64,000 bases of DNA from Cellulomonas fulva (GTDB lineage: Bacteria > Actinomycetota > Actinomycetes > Actinomycetales > Cellulomonadaceae). The DNA is taken from NCBI RefSeq assembly GCF_018531375.1, contig NZ_JAHBOH010000001.1, positions 1,860,001 to 1,924,000 of the forward strand, written 5' to 3'. The notes beneath the pieces were generated by a model. The model searched no databases. It was not told where the DNA came from and saw only the letters and a program-made list of their open reading frames with translations. This document shows, one piece after another, positions 49,931 through 59,539 of this stretch (position 1 is its first letter; each line of letters starts with the position of its first letter). The translations under genes were made by a program, and so were the position numbers.

Positions 49931-50256
49931 CCGGCGCACCGGACCAGGCCGCCGCCGGTCAGCCGGGCCGCGCTCCGCAGCGCGAACCGCGCGGGCCCGA
50001 GCGGTTCGAGCTGCGGCGCGGGACCCAGCGGGAGGTCGAGGGCGCGCTGGTCGGGGTCGTCGGCCTCGACGCGGTCGACGGGAACCTGCGCGCCCGCCTG
50101 GCGGTCGGGCTGGCGGGGCAGCGTCACCGCGCGTGGGTGGACCGCGGCCAGGCGCTCGCGGTCGCCGGCTGGGGCACGCTCGCGCTGTGCGACGTCGTGG
50201 CCGCCGGCGCCGGGCGCGCGGTGCTCGAGTTCGTCCCCGAGCCGGCCCGCGCGTGA
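49927..50256 (+). CDS. small protein of unknown function in the calpain operon
   Basis: A 109-residue protein whose GTG start overlaps the calpain stop (GTGA). The first 30 residues are Pro/Ala/Arg-rich. The rest (LRRGTQREVEGALVGVVGLDAVDGNLRARLAVGL, then WGTLALCDVVAAGAGRAVLEFVPEP) looks like a small beta-rich domain. No membrane helix, no catalytic motif. Because it is translationally coupled to a protease gene, an inhibitor or immunity role is possible, but this is inferred from position alone. Confidence 0.6.
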   Translation: MTGAPDQAAAGQPGRAPQREPRGPERFELRRGTQREVEGALVGVVGLDAVDGNLRARLAVGLAGQRHRAWVDRGQALAVAGWGTLALCDVVAAGAGRAVLEFVPEPARA

Positions 50257-50717
50257 GCCAGTCGGCCGGGGCCGGGGCCGGGGCCGGGGCCGGGAGCGGG
50301 GCTGAGACCGAGCCGGGTCGGCGGCGGGCCGCGCCCGTCCCGGTCGTCGTCGCGCTGGTCGTGGTCGTCGTGGTCGTCGCCGCGGCGGCGGTCGCGCTCG
50401 CCGCGCGCTCGGGCTCGTCGGGCTCGTCGGGACAGACGTGCGACCGTACCGCTGCGGCACCCGGAGCGGGCACGGTGGACAGCGTGAGCCAGGGCGCGCA
50501 GCTCGTCGTGGGCGACGTGCGGCTCGGGATCGGCGGCGTGTCCGACGACGGCTGCGCGGTGGACGTGCGCGGCGACGTCGGCCGGGTCGAGGTCGGTGAG
50601 CGGGTCGAGGTGGCCGGCGTGCCGGTGATGCTCCTGGCCGTCGAGCGGCGGGACGGCCAGGACGACGAGGCAGGGGGCGCGTTCGAGGCGACGTTCTGGG
50701 TGGGCGCGGCCGGGTAG
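50253..50717 (+). CDS. small membrane-anchored protein in the calpain operon
   Basis: A 154-residue protein, GTG start overlapping the previous stop (GTGA). A Gly/Ala-rich start, then RRR and one very hydrophobic helix (about 29-51, VVVALVVVVVVVAAAAVALAA), then an exported C-terminal domain with two cysteines (GQTCDRTAA and DDGCAVDV) that could form a disulfide. The domain (DVRLGIGGVSDDGC, then VEVGERVEVAGVPVMLLAVER) is strand-rich and resembles in pattern the end of the preceding protein. It could be the membrane-side partner or an external inhibitor of the calpain-like protease. Confidence 0.6.
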   Translation: MSQSAGAGAGAGAGSGAETEPGRRRAAPVPVVVALVVVVVVVAAAAVALAARSGSSGSSGQTCDRTAAAPGAGTVDSVSQGAQLVVGDVRLGIGGVSDDGCAVDVRGDVGRVEVGERVEVAGVPVMLLAVERRDGQDDEAGGAFEATFWVGAAG

Positions 50718-50743
50718 GCGGCCGGCCGTCGTCGGCAGGACGG

Positions 50744-50780
50744 CCGAAGGGCCCCCGGCCGGTCGCCGGGAGCCCTTCGG
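50744..50780. terminator. bidirectional terminator between the calpain operon and GH30 gene
   Basis: CCGAAGGGC pairs with GCCCTTCGG; after one mismatch the stem continues CCCGGC/GCCGGG around a five-base loop. It lies between two convergent transcription units. Confidence 0.88.
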
Positions 50781-50803
50781 AGGGGGTTGCTGACGGTCGA
50801 CCG

Positions 50804-53800
50804 TCAGCGCACGACCCGGAACGACGCCGTCGCCGAGGTCGACGGCACCGCGGTCGACGTGCCCGCGTACACGGCGCGGACCGTGTACGTGCCGGGGGTG
50901 AGCCGGGGGAGCGTGACGCTCGCCGCCGAGCGCGACAGCGTCGCGCCGCGGACGGCGACCTGCTTGCCGCCCCGGTACACGCGCACCGTGACCTTGCCGG
51001 TGATCGTGGCCGCAGGCTTGCCCGTGACCTTGACCGCCACGGTGGCACGCGCGGTCGACCGGACGGTCGACGCGACGCGCACCGTGGTGACGGTCGTCCG
51101 CCGCACCGTGACCTTGGTCGTCGCCGACGAGGCCCGCACCCCGGTCTGACCGGCGTACCTCGCGGTGACCGTGTACGTGCCCGGCGTGGTGAGCGCGGGC
51201 AGCCGCACCGCCGCCCGGCCGCCGGTGAGGCGCTGCGTCAGCGTCTTCACCGTCGTCGAGCCGCGCTTCACCGTGACGGTGACCTTGCCGGCGGCCGGCG
51301 ACGTGCCGGTCCGCACCGTCACGTTCGCGACGGGACGGGTGGTCGTGGTCGGCGCGGCCGGGACCACCTTCAGCGTCGTCGTGGAGGCGACCACCCGGAC
51401 GACGACCGTGACCGCGACGGTGGCCGACGAGGACGGCGCGACCTGGGTCTGCGCCGCAGCGGCGGGCCGGAACGCGGCCGAGAGCGCGTGGGTGCCCACG
51501 GCCAGGTCGTCGAGCGTGAACCGGGCGGTGCCGTCGGCACCCACCTCGGCCGACGCCACCACCGCGGCACCGTCCCGCAGCTCGACCGTCCCGCCCGCGA
51601 GCGCGGACGCGGCGTCGGACGTGACCGTGGCGGTCACGCGCACCGTCGCGCCCTCCACGACCTTCGTGGCGGAGGTGACCAGCGCGACCGAGCTGGCGGC
51701 CCGGCCGTCGAGCACCTCGACGGGCGCCGACGTGCTCGTCGTCGGGCCGAAGCCCTCCGCCGTCGCGGTGACCGTGACGGTGACCGCGGAGCCGACGTGC
51801 TCGAGCCCCGGGGTCCAGGTGGCCGAGGTGGCGCCCGGCACGTCCTGCCCGTCGACCGCCCACTGGTACGTGAGCGCGGCGTCGACCGGGTCGGTGGTCG
51901 CCGCGGCCGTCAGCTCCTGCCCGGCGACCGGGCTGCCCTCGACGTGCACCGCCGTCAGGCCGACGGTCAGGTCCAGCACGACGGTGTACGTCGTCGCGGA
52001 GCCGTCGACCGCCGTGACCGTGAGCGTCACCGTGTCGCCCGAGCGCTCCGTCGTCACGGTCGCGGACGCGTCGGTCGGGACACCGACGACGCGCGGCGCG
52101 GAGCCGCGTGCCGGGACGTCGTACGCCGTGGTCTGCGCGTCGAAGCCGCTGACGTCGACGCCGTCCACGGACAGCCGGGCCAGGGAGGACACCGACGAGG
52201 CGGCAGGCGCCACCGCGTCGATCTCCGTCTCGGACACGATCAGGTGCGTCGCGTCCCGTGCGGCGAGCACGAAGCGCACGGCGTCGGCCGTCGCCCCGGA
52301 CAGGTCCACGGTGGCCACGGGCGCCGTCGCCTGGTCGGCCAGCGTCACGGGCGGGGAGAGGGTCTGCCACGCCTGCGTGCCCGCGTCCCGGTACTGCGTG
52401 GTGACCGTCGTGGGCCAGGTGGACGACGAGCCGTCCTTGAAGAAGTAGAGGCGCGCCTCGGTCAGCACGCGCTCCTGCGCCAGGACGTACGTGAGCGTGT
52501 CGCTCGTGTTCTTGGTCCCGCCGCGCCAGTTGGACCAGCCCTTGTCGGTCCGGTCCCCGTCGACGGTCCGGGAGGCCGGGTACCCCGGCTCCGTGTAGGT
52601 CGCCGACGGCGTCGACGTGAGCGCGACGTTCTCGGCGGTCGTCGCCGCGGGCGTCACGACGACGTGCAGCGTCGCGTCGACCGCGACCGACCCGGTCGCC
52701 TCGGCGCTCACCGTGCCGGCGACCGTGACGACGCCCGGCTCGGCGAACGCGTCGGCGTCGAGCGCGTCGAGGTCCCAGGTGACCGGGACGTCGAAGCGCG
52801 CGGAGGCGGTGCCGACCTGCGCGGGCACCGTCGCCGGAGCGGCGCGCCCGACGAGGCCGACGCTCGTGCCGGCGACGACGGTCATCGAGACCGGGTCGGT
52901 GGCCACCACGTCGCCGACCTGGACCACTGCGGTCGCGGTGACGGCGTTGCCGTAGATGTCCGTGCCGGTGGCGGTGACCGTCACCGTGCCGGCGCGGTCC
53001 CAGGCGTCGGCGGGGGCGTCCCACGTGACGGGCGTCGCGACGCCGTCGCCCCAGGCGTACGTGGGAACGATCGTCGCCGGGAGCGCGGCGGGGGTGCCGA
53101 TGGTCGTGCGCAGCGAGAGCGGGCTCGTCGTGGGCGTCGCGTCGGTCGACCGGAACGTCCAGAGCTGGTTGGCGCCGCCGTTGGACCCGTAGATGCCGAC
53201 GGGCGCGCCGTCCGCGGTGGACTGCCCCCCGACGTCGAGCGAGGACGCGGTGGCGTCGTTGACGAGCGACCACGTGGTGCCGTCGAGCGTCACCAGGTGC
53301 CAGGTCGTCGTCGCCGCCGACCGCGCGGTCTCGAGCGAGACCTGCTCGAACCGGGTGCCGGCGCTGGTGGCGCCCAGGAAGCTCCCGTCGGAGGCGTTCT
53401 CGAGCGCGAACGTCCGCCGCGACGTGGGGGCGCCGGCGGCGGTGGTCTCGTGCACCACCCACTCCTGCGCGGGCAGCGCCGCCGCGGTGGTGGCGAGGGC
53501 CTTGATCTGCAGCGTGGCGGCGTCCGAGCGCGCGAGCGCCTTGCCGCTCTGCACGCCGACGGCCTGGTAGCGACCGCCGTCGACCAGCGGGTTCGCCTCG
53601 TCGGCCACACCGGAGACGCCGTCGACGACGAACGTCACCACGGACCGCGCGGGGATCGTCAGCGTCGCGGTGCCGCTCGCGGCGTCCACCGCGACGGGCG
53701 TGCCCTCGACCAGCGCGGTCGACGTGTCGTCCACGTCGGCCGCCTGCGTCGTGACCACCGGCGTCACGGTGGCGTCGGACGCGATCGTGCCGAACCCGGT

Positions 53801-55429
53801 CAGGTCGACCGTGACGGTCTGCTCGGTCGTCGCGGCGTTGGTGTGCACGATGCTCGCGCCGGTGCCGTCCGCGTCGACGGCGGCCGTCGAGGCCGCGTCG
53901 TCCGTCGGCACCAGGCGGTCACCGGCCGTGATGTAGTGCATGAAGTTGCGCATCGCGTCGAACTTGGAGTTCGTGACGATGTGGCAGTCCTCGACGGAGG
54001 CGACGTCGTCGCCCGCCGCGAGGGCGTCCGCGACCCGGCGCTGCGACTTGAACCCGACGGCGCTCGCGGCGTCTGCCGGGTCGAGCACGTCACCCGCGGC
54101 GTCGACGTACTCGCAGTCGAAGTCGACGAAGACCGAGCCCCAGTTGAGCTTCTCGCCCTTCTCCATGTTGTAGAAGTCCTCGACCTCCTGCCACAGCACG
54201 TACGCGTCCGGCTGGAGCGTGCGCAGGTCGGAGGTGATCTTCTGGGCGAGGCCCAGGGCGCCGTTGATGCTCACGGGGTCGAAGCCGGAGCCGACGAAGT
54301 CGCCGCCCGTCTCGGACATCCACAGCGTCTTGTCGGCCGCCAGCGCGTAGTCGCGGGCCTGGGCGATGCCGTTGGTGCCGTAGCTGTGGACGTTGATCTG
54401 CCCGACGTCCGCGCGCGTGCCCTCGTCGTACTGCGCCCAGGCGGTGTTGAAGTTGCCGGGGTTCGTCTCGTCGTTGGCCGAGACGACGGCGTCCGACGAG
54501 GACGCCGCGAGGTCGTCGGCGAGCAGCCCGACCAGGCTCTGCTGCTGGCCCGCGCCGGTGCCGGGGCAGATCTGCGCGCCCTCCTGCGGCTTCTTGACGG
54601 CGTTCGTGAAGGGCGTGATGCCGTCGGCCAGGCGTCCGGTCGGCGTGGACCAGTAGCCGGTGCACGGCTCGTTGAACGGGTCGACGGACTGGAACTCGAC
54701 GCCGTAGGTGTCCTCGAGGTGCTCGACCACCCGGGTCAGGTACGCCGTGAACTTGGCCGGCACGCCGTCGGTGGCGAGGACCTGCTCGCTCGTCGCGCTC
54801 GCGCCGCCCGAGGTGTAGCCGGAGCTCGTCATGAACCACGGCGGGGAGTTGGCGAAGCCCTCGAGCACCAGGTCGTCGCGCTCGTTCGCGAGCTTCTCGA
54901 GCCACCAGCGCTGGGTCGCGTCCTGGGACCAGTCGTAGCTGGCCTCGTCGTCGGGGTCCCACGCGGCGGCGAGCGCCCGGTGGTCCGCGAGGTTCGTGGT
55001 GAGCGCGCCGTAGAGGCTGTCCGGGTCGGTCGACGTGTCCTGCGCCCAGTAGCCGTCGACCGCCGCGCCCTGACGGAAGTAGTCGCCGACGTCGGACGCG
55101 CGGCCACCGCCGACGTTGTAGCGGGCCACGTTCATGTTGAGCCCGTCCGCGCCGAAGACGAGCTCGAACAGCTCGTCGCGGAGCGCGTCCGGGTAGTCGC
55201 CCGTCGCGTTGGCGAACCAGACCAGGGAGTTGCCCCAGCCCTCGAACGGCGCGCCTGCGTACGCGGGGTTGGGGGTGATGGTGACCGACGACGCCGCGGT
55301 AGCGGGGGCGGCCGCGACGGCGGTGACCGCGACGGCACCGGAGGTCGCGAGCGCCGCGCACAGCACGGAGGCGAGGGCGGATCGGGGTCGGGGTCGTGCC
55401 GTGGCCTTGCCGGGGCTCCTGCGTGTCAT
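50804..55429 (-). CDS. secreted multidomain GH30 glycosidase, probable endo-beta-1,6-galactanase
   Basis: A 1541-residue secreted enzyme. Signal peptide 1-46 (cleavage near ATAA). The GH30 catalytic barrel and side beta-domain (about 48-605) start FEGWGNSLVWFANATG; acid/base Glu254 in VDPFNEPCTGYW and nucleophile Glu373 in TLWMSETGGDF, with INVHSYGT and YVLWQEVEDFYN. These strings fit subfamily 5 endo-beta-1,6-galactanases better than glucosylceramidases or xylanases. Then: ricin-like lectin region (610-758, ending NQLWTF), two Ig-like Big_4-type modules (773-930), a discoidin/F5-8C module (934-1074), cadherin-like and Ig-like modules to 1238, and a C-terminal run of Ig-like repeats. No LPXTG anchor. 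AGGAAGG precedes the ATG; two LacI-type operators lie 52 and 77 bases upstream. Confidence 0.85.
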   Translation of the reverse strand: MTRRSPGKATARPRPRSALASVLCAALATSGAVAVTAVAAAPATAASSVTITPNPAYAGAPFEGWGNSLVWFANATGDYPDALRDELFELVFGADGLNMNVARYNVGGGRASDVGDYFRQGAAVDGYWAQDTSTDPDSLYGALTTNLADHRALAAAWDPDDEASYDWSQDATQRWWLEKLANERDDLVLEGFANSPPWFMTSSGYTSGGASATSEQVLATDGVPAKFTAYLTRVVEHLEDTYGVEFQSVDPFNEPCTGYWSTPTGRLADGITPFTNAVKKPQEGAQICPGTGAGQQQSLVGLLADDLAASSSDAVVSANDETNPGNFNTAWAQYDEGTRADVGQINVHSYGTNGIAQARDYALAADKTLWMSETGGDFVGSGFDPVSINGALGLAQKITSDLRTLQPDAYVLWQEVEDFYNMEKGEKLNWGSVFVDFDCEYVDAAGDVLDPADAASAVGFKSQRRVADALAAGDDVASVEDCHIVTNSKFDAMRNFMHYITAGDRLVPTDDAASTAAVDADGTGASIVHTNAATTEQTVTVDLTGFGTIASDATVTPVVTTQAADVDDTSTALVEGTPVAVDAASGTATLTIPARSVVTFVVDGVSGVADEANPLVDGGRYQAVGVQSGKALARSDAATLQIKALATTAAALPAQEWVVHETTAAGAPTSRRTFALENASDGSFLGATSAGTRFEQVSLETARSAATTTWHLVTLDGTTWSLVNDATASSLDVGGQSTADGAPVGIYGSNGGANQLWTFRSTDATPTTSPLSLRTTIGTPAALPATIVPTYAWGDGVATPVTWDAPADAWDRAGTVTVTATGTDIYGNAVTATAVVQVGDVVATDPVSMTVVAGTSVGLVGRAAPATVPAQVGTASARFDVPVTWDLDALDADAFAEPGVVTVAGTVSAEATGSVAVDATLHVVVTPAATTAENVALTSTPSATYTEPGYPASRTVDGDRTDKGWSNWRGGTKNTSDTLTYVLAQERVLTEARLYFFKDGSSSTWPTTVTTQYRDAGTQAWQTLSPPVTLADQATAPVATVDLSGATADAVRFVLAARDATHLIVSETEIDAVAPAASSVSSLARLSVDGVDVSGFDAQTTAYDVPARGSAPRVVGVPTDASATVTTERSGDTVTLTVTAVDGSATTYTVVLDLTVGLTAVHVEGSPVAGQELTAAATTDPVDAALTYQWAVDGQDVPGATSATWTPGLEHVGSAVTVTVTATAEGFGPTTSTSAPVEVLDGRAASSVALVTSATKVVEGATVRVTATVTSDAASALAGGTVELRDGAAVVASAEVGADGTARFTLDDLAVGTHALSAAFRPAAAAQTQVAPSSSATVAVTVVVRVVASTTTLKVVPAAPTTTTRPVANVTVRTGTSPAAGKVTVTVKRGSTTVKTLTQRLTGGRAAVRLPALTTPGTYTVTARYAGQTGVRASSATTKVTVRRTTVTTVRVASTVRSTARATVAVKVTGKPAATITGKVTVRVYRGGKQVAVRGATLSRSAASVTLPRLTPGTYTVRAVYAGTSTAVPSTSATASFRVVR

Positions 55430-55477
55430 GACTGCCTTCCTGCACTCGTCACTGAGTGGACGCCGCGCGCGGCGGCT

Positions 55478-55495
55478 GATGGTGACGTCACCATC
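55478..55495. promoter_or_regulatory. LacI operator O5, perfect palindrome, before GH30
   Basis: GATGGTGACGTCACCATC is an 18-bp perfect palindrome and the strongest member of the operator family in this window. Confidence 0.85.
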
Positions 55496-55505
55496 CGGCA
55501 GGAGT

Positions 55506-55517
55506 GGTGACGTCAAC
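55506..55517. promoter_or_regulatory. LacI operator O6 before GH30
   Basis: GGTGACGTCAAC, 11 of 12 positions of the palindrome, centred 25 bases from O5. Two sites about 2.4 helical turns apart would allow cooperative repression. Confidence 0.8.
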
Positions 55518-55914
55518 ATCGAGGGATGCGGGCAACGTTCCCAGTCCCGTCCCGGCCCGTCAACCCTCTCGGCCCGCACTGTCTGCCCGCGACCCCGCGG
55601 TCGCTCCGGCTCCGAGGGTCGTGAGCCGGAGGGATCACGGGTGCGCGGACGAGCGGTGCCGGCTCGCGAGGGGGAGGGTGGCGGTCCGGGGTCGGTGACG
55701 TGCGGGTCACACCGGGGCGGGTTGGAGATCGGGGTCCACCTCTGGCACACTGTTCAGGTTGCCCGCTACGGGTGTGCCCTCGTGCGCGCCTGATGCTGGG
55801 CCGACAGACGTGGCGAGCTGCAAGGCCCCGGGGTGAACCCGGCGGTGGCGGCTCGACGACAACCACCGACCTCGTACCGGGAACGGTACGCAGCGCCCAG
55901 GTGCGTCGCGAAGA
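55518..55914 (+). promoter_or_regulatory. gene-free region with rpsJ promoter candidate and leader hairpins
   Basis: No gene is seen between the GH30 operators and rpsJ. A weak promoter candidate is TTGGAG (55722-55727), 18 bases, CACACT (55746-55751). The leader then has GTACCG-GGAA-CGGTAC (55874-55889, GNRA loop) and GTCGC-GAAGA-GCGAC (55905-55919) before rpsJ. A 26-base element shared with the rpsL leader follows directly. Confidence 0.5.
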
Positions 55915-55940
55915 GCGACACGCCCGAGCGCGGGGGTCGG
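55915..55940 (+). repeat. 26-nt leader element shared with the rpsL leader (copy in rpsJ leader)
   Basis: Identical at all 26 positions to 36051-36076. Here it ends 35 bases before the rpsJ start; its first five bases form the 3' side of the GTCGC/GCGAC hairpin. Confidence 0.9.
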
Positions 55941-55975
55941 ACGGACCGGTTCGAGAGAGAGAAGTAGACGACGCC

Positions 55976-56284
55976 ATGGCGGGACAGAAGATCCGCATCC
56001 GGCTCAAGTCCTACGACCACGAGGTCATCGACAGCTCGGCGCGCAAGATCGTCGACACGGTGACCCGCGCTGGTGCGTCGGTCGTGGGTCCGGTGCCGCT
56101 GCCGACGGAGAAGAACGTCTTCTGCGTCATCCGGTCGCCCCACAAGTACAAGGACAGCCGCGAGCACTTCGAGATGCGTACGCACAAGCGGCTCATCGAC
56201 ATCATCGACCCCACGCCGAAGGCCGTCGACTCGCTCATGCGTCTCGACCTGCCCGCGGACGTGAACATCGAGATCAAGCTCTGA
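55976..56284 (+). CDS. rpsJ: 30S ribosomal protein S10
   Basis: A 102-residue S10 of normal length: [51 protein letters not shown]. It is part of the 30S head and, as NusE, of antitermination complexes with NusB. ATG preceded by GAGAGAGAAG. It opens the S10 operon after a structured leader; upstream frame extension has no homology. Confidence 0.97.
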   Translation: MAGQKIRIRLKSYDHEVIDSSARKIVDTVTRAGASVVGPVPLPTEKNVFCVIRSPHKYKDSREHFEMRTHKRLIDIIDPTPKAVDSLMRLDLPADVNIEIKL

Positions 56285-56307
56285 TCGCTGGGAAGGAACT
56301 GATCCTC

Positions 56308-56967
56308 ATGGCTACCCAGCAGAACGCGCGCCCCGTCACGGCGCTGCTCGGCCGCAAGCTCGGCATGACCCAGCTCTGGGACGAGGCAGGCCGCCTCGTT
56401 CCGGTGACGGTCGTCGAGGTCGGCACGAACGTGGTGACGCAGGTCCGCTCCGCTGAGGCTGACGGCTACGCGGCTGTCCAGCTGGCCTTCGGCCAGATCG
56501 ACCCGCGCAAGGTCACCAAGCCGCTCAAGGGCCACTTCGAGAAGGCCGGGGTCACCCCGCGCCGGAACGTGGCCGAGATCCGCACGCCGAACGCTGCCGA
56601 GTTCACGCTCGGCCAGGAGCTCGACGCGACCGCCTTCGAGGCCGGTCAGCTCGTCGACGTCATCGGCACCACCAAGGGCAAGGGCACCGCCGGTGTGATG
56701 AAGCGTCACGGCTTCTCCGGCGTCGGCGCGTCCCACGGTGCGCACCGCAACCACCGCAAGCCGGGCTCGATCGGTGGCGCGTCGACGCCGTCGCGCGTGT
56801 TCAAGGGCCTGCGGATGGCCGGTCGGATGGGCGTCGCCCGTCAGACCACCCAGAACCTGACCGTGCACGCGGTCGACGCCGAGCGGGGCCTCCTGCTCGT
56901 CAAGGGTGCCGTTCCCGGCCCCAAGGGTGGCGTCGTCGTCGTGCGTACCGCTGTGAAGGGTGCGTGA
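56308..56967 (+). CDS. rplC: 50S ribosomal protein L3
   Basis: A 219-residue L3: [23 protein letters not shown] start, [19 protein letters not shown], and the [18 protein letters not shown] loop that reaches the peptidyl transferase centre. ATG with GGAAGGA upstream, 23 bases after rpsJ. Its stop lies just before the rplD start. Confidence 0.97.
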   Translation: MATQQNARPVTALLGRKLGMTQLWDEAGRLVPVTVVEVGTNVVTQVRSAEADGYAAVQLAFGQIDPRKVTKPLKGHFEKAGVTPRRNVAEIRTPNAAEFTLGQELDATAFEAGQLVDVIGTTKGKGTAGVMKRHGFSGVGASHGAHRNHRKPGSIGGASTPSRVFKGLRMAGRMGVARQTTQNLTVHAVDAERGLLLVKGAVPGPKGGVVVVRTAVKGA

Positions 56968-56972
56968 CCTCC

Positions 56973-57665
56973 ATGAGCGACACGCTGACCGTCGACGTCC
57001 TGGACCCCCAGGGCAAGAAGGCCGGTACGGCCGACCTGCCCGCCGAGGTCTTCGACGCCCAGACGAACATCCCGCTGATCCACCAGGTCGTCGTCGCGCA
57101 GCTCGCGGCGGCTCGCCAGGGCACCCACGACACGAAGAGCCGTGGCGAGGTCCGTGGTGGCGGCAAGAAGCCGTACAAGCAGAAGGGCACCGGCCGCGCC
57201 CGTCAGGGCTCGACCCGTGCGCCGCAGTTCGCCGGTGGTGGCGTCGTCCACGGCCCCACGCCGCGTGACTACAGCCAGCGCACCCCCAAGAAGATGAAGG
57301 CCGCGGCGCTCCGCGGTGCTCTCTCGGACCGCGCTCGCGCCGGCCGCGTCCACGTCGTGTCGGGCTTCGCGCCGGGCACCGCGCCGTCGACGAAGTCCGC
57401 GCTCGCCGTGCTCGACAACCTGTCGGGCCGCAAGAACGTGCTGGTCGTCGTCGAGCGCTCGGACGAGATCACGTGGAAGTCGCTGCGCAACGTCGAGCGG
57501 GTCCACCTGCTCGTCGCTGACCAGCTCAACACCTACGACGTCCTCATCTCGGACGACGTGGTCTTCACGCAGGGCGCGCTCGACGCGTTCCTCGCGGGCC
57601 CGGCCAAGGGCTCCAAGGCCACGGCGACCTCGACCGAGGCTGCTGCTGAGGAGGAGGCCAAGTGA
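56973..57665 (+). CDS. rplD: 50S ribosomal protein L4
   Basis: A 230-residue L4: [26 protein letters not shown] is the extended loop in the exit tunnel (macrolide region), followed by [20 protein letters not shown]4 is the translational and transcriptional autoregulator of the S10 operon in E. coli. ATG at 56973 is preferred; a GTG at 56964 overlaps the rplC stop. The C-terminus has an Ala/Glu tail (about 215-230) beyond the core. Confidence 0.96.
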   Translation: MSDTLTVDVLDPQGKKAGTADLPAEVFDAQTNIPLIHQVVVAQLAAARQGTHDTKSRGEVRGGGKKPYKQKGTGRARQGSTRAPQFAGGGVVHGPTPRDYSQRTPKKMKAAALRGALSDRARAGRVHVVSGFAPGTAPSTKSALAVLDNLSGRKNVLVVVERSDEITWKSLRNVERVHLLVADQLNTYDVLISDDVVFTQGALDAFLAGPAKGSKATATSTEAAAEEEAK

Positions 57666-57964
57666 CCAACGTCGGCAAGGACCCCCGCGACATCCTGATC
57701 GCGCCGGTCGTCTCCGAGAAGAGCTACGGCCTCCTCGACGAGGGCAAGTACACGTTCCTCGTGGACCCGCGTGCGAACAAGACCGAGATCAAGATCGCCG
57801 TCGAGCAGGTGTTCGGCGTGAAGGTCGACTCGGTCAACACCGCCAACCGTCAGGGCAAGGCCCGTCGGACCCGATTCGGCACCGGCCGCCGCAAGGACAC
57901 GAAGCGTGCGATCGTCACCCTCCGCGAGGGCACGATCGACATCTTCGGCGGACCGGTCGGCTGA
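57662..57964 (+). CDS. rplW: 50S ribosomal protein L23
   Basis: A 100-residue L23 at the polypeptide exit (docking site for trigger factor and SRP): [49 protein letters not shown] start overlaps the rplD stop (GTGA), so translation is coupled. Confidence 0.97.
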   Translation: MTNVGKDPRDILIAPVVSEKSYGLLDEGKYTFLVDPRANKTEIKIAVEQVFGVKVDSVNTANRQGKARRTRFGTGRRKDTKRAIVTLREGTIDIFGGPVG

Positions 57965-57988
57965 GCGGCCCGAGAGGACTGAGGACTC

Positions 57989-58825
<837 letters not shown>

Positions 58826-58840
58826 TAGGAGCCCGAGAGA

Positions 58841-59122
58841 ATGCCTCGCAGCCTCAAGAAGGGCCCGTTCGTCGACGGCCACCTGCAGAAGAAGGTCGAC
58901 GTCCAGAACGAGGCCGGCACGAAGAACGTCATCAAGACGTGGTCGCGTCGTTCGGTCATCACGCCGGACTTCCTCGGCCACACCTTCGCGGTGCACGACG
59001 GCCGCAAGCACACCCCGGTGTTCGTCACGGAGGCGATGGTCGGGCACAAGCTCGGCGAGTTCGCCCCGACGCGGACGTTCCGCGGCCACGAGAAGGACGA
59101 CCGGAAGGGCCGTCGCCGCTGA
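58841..59122 (+). CDS. rpsS: 30S ribosomal protein S19
   Basis: A 93-residue S19: [50 protein letters not shown]. It binds the 16S head next to S13. ATG with AGGAG upstream, 15 bases after rplB. Confidence 0.98.
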   Translation: MPRSLKKGPFVDGHLQKKVDVQNEAGTKNVIKTWSRRSVITPDFLGHTFAVHDGRKHTPVFVTEAMVGHKLGEFAPTRTFRGHEKDDRKGRRR

Positions 59123-59172
59123 CCCCCGGGTCAGCTGGTGACGCCCTGACGGCAGAGACAGGAGCAGACACG

Positions 59173-59538
59173 ATGGAAGCCAAGGCGAAGGCGCGGTTCG
59201 TCCGCGTCACGCCCCAGAAGGCCCGACGCGTCGTCGACCTCATCCGTGGCAAGCAGGCCGGGGAGGCCGTCGCGGTGCTGAAGTTCGCGCCGCAGGCGGC
59301 CGCGGAGCCCGTCCTCAAGACGGTGCAGTCGGCGATCGCGAACGCGGTCGAGGGCGCCAAGCGCAACAGCGAGCGCGTCGACGAGGCCAACCTCTACATC
59401 TCGGAGGTCTTCGTCGACGAGGGCCCGACCCTGAAGCGGTTCCGGCCGCGTGCGCAGGGCCGTGCCAGCCAGATCCTCAAGCGTACGAGCCACATCACCG
59501 TGGTCGTCGCGGAGCGTGAGACGAAGGGACGGTCCTGA
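59173..59538 (+). CDS. rplV: 50S ribosomal protein L22
   Basis: A 121-residue L22: [36 protein letters not shown], and the tunnel hairpin [23 protein letters not shown] with AGGAG upstream. One base separates its stop from the rpsC start. Confidence 0.97.
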   Translation: MEAKAKARFVRVTPQKARRVVDLIRGKQAGEAVAVLKFAPQAAAEPVLKTVQSAIANAVEGAKRNSERVDEANLYISEVFVDEGPTLKRFRPRAQGRASQILKRTSHITVVVAERETKGRS

Positions 59539-59539
59539 C

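Noticed and set aside
51488-55510. 1340-residue plus-strand frame opposite the GH30 gene
   Set aside because: It lacks recognisable motifs, while the minus strand shows signal peptide, catalytic residues and ordered modules.
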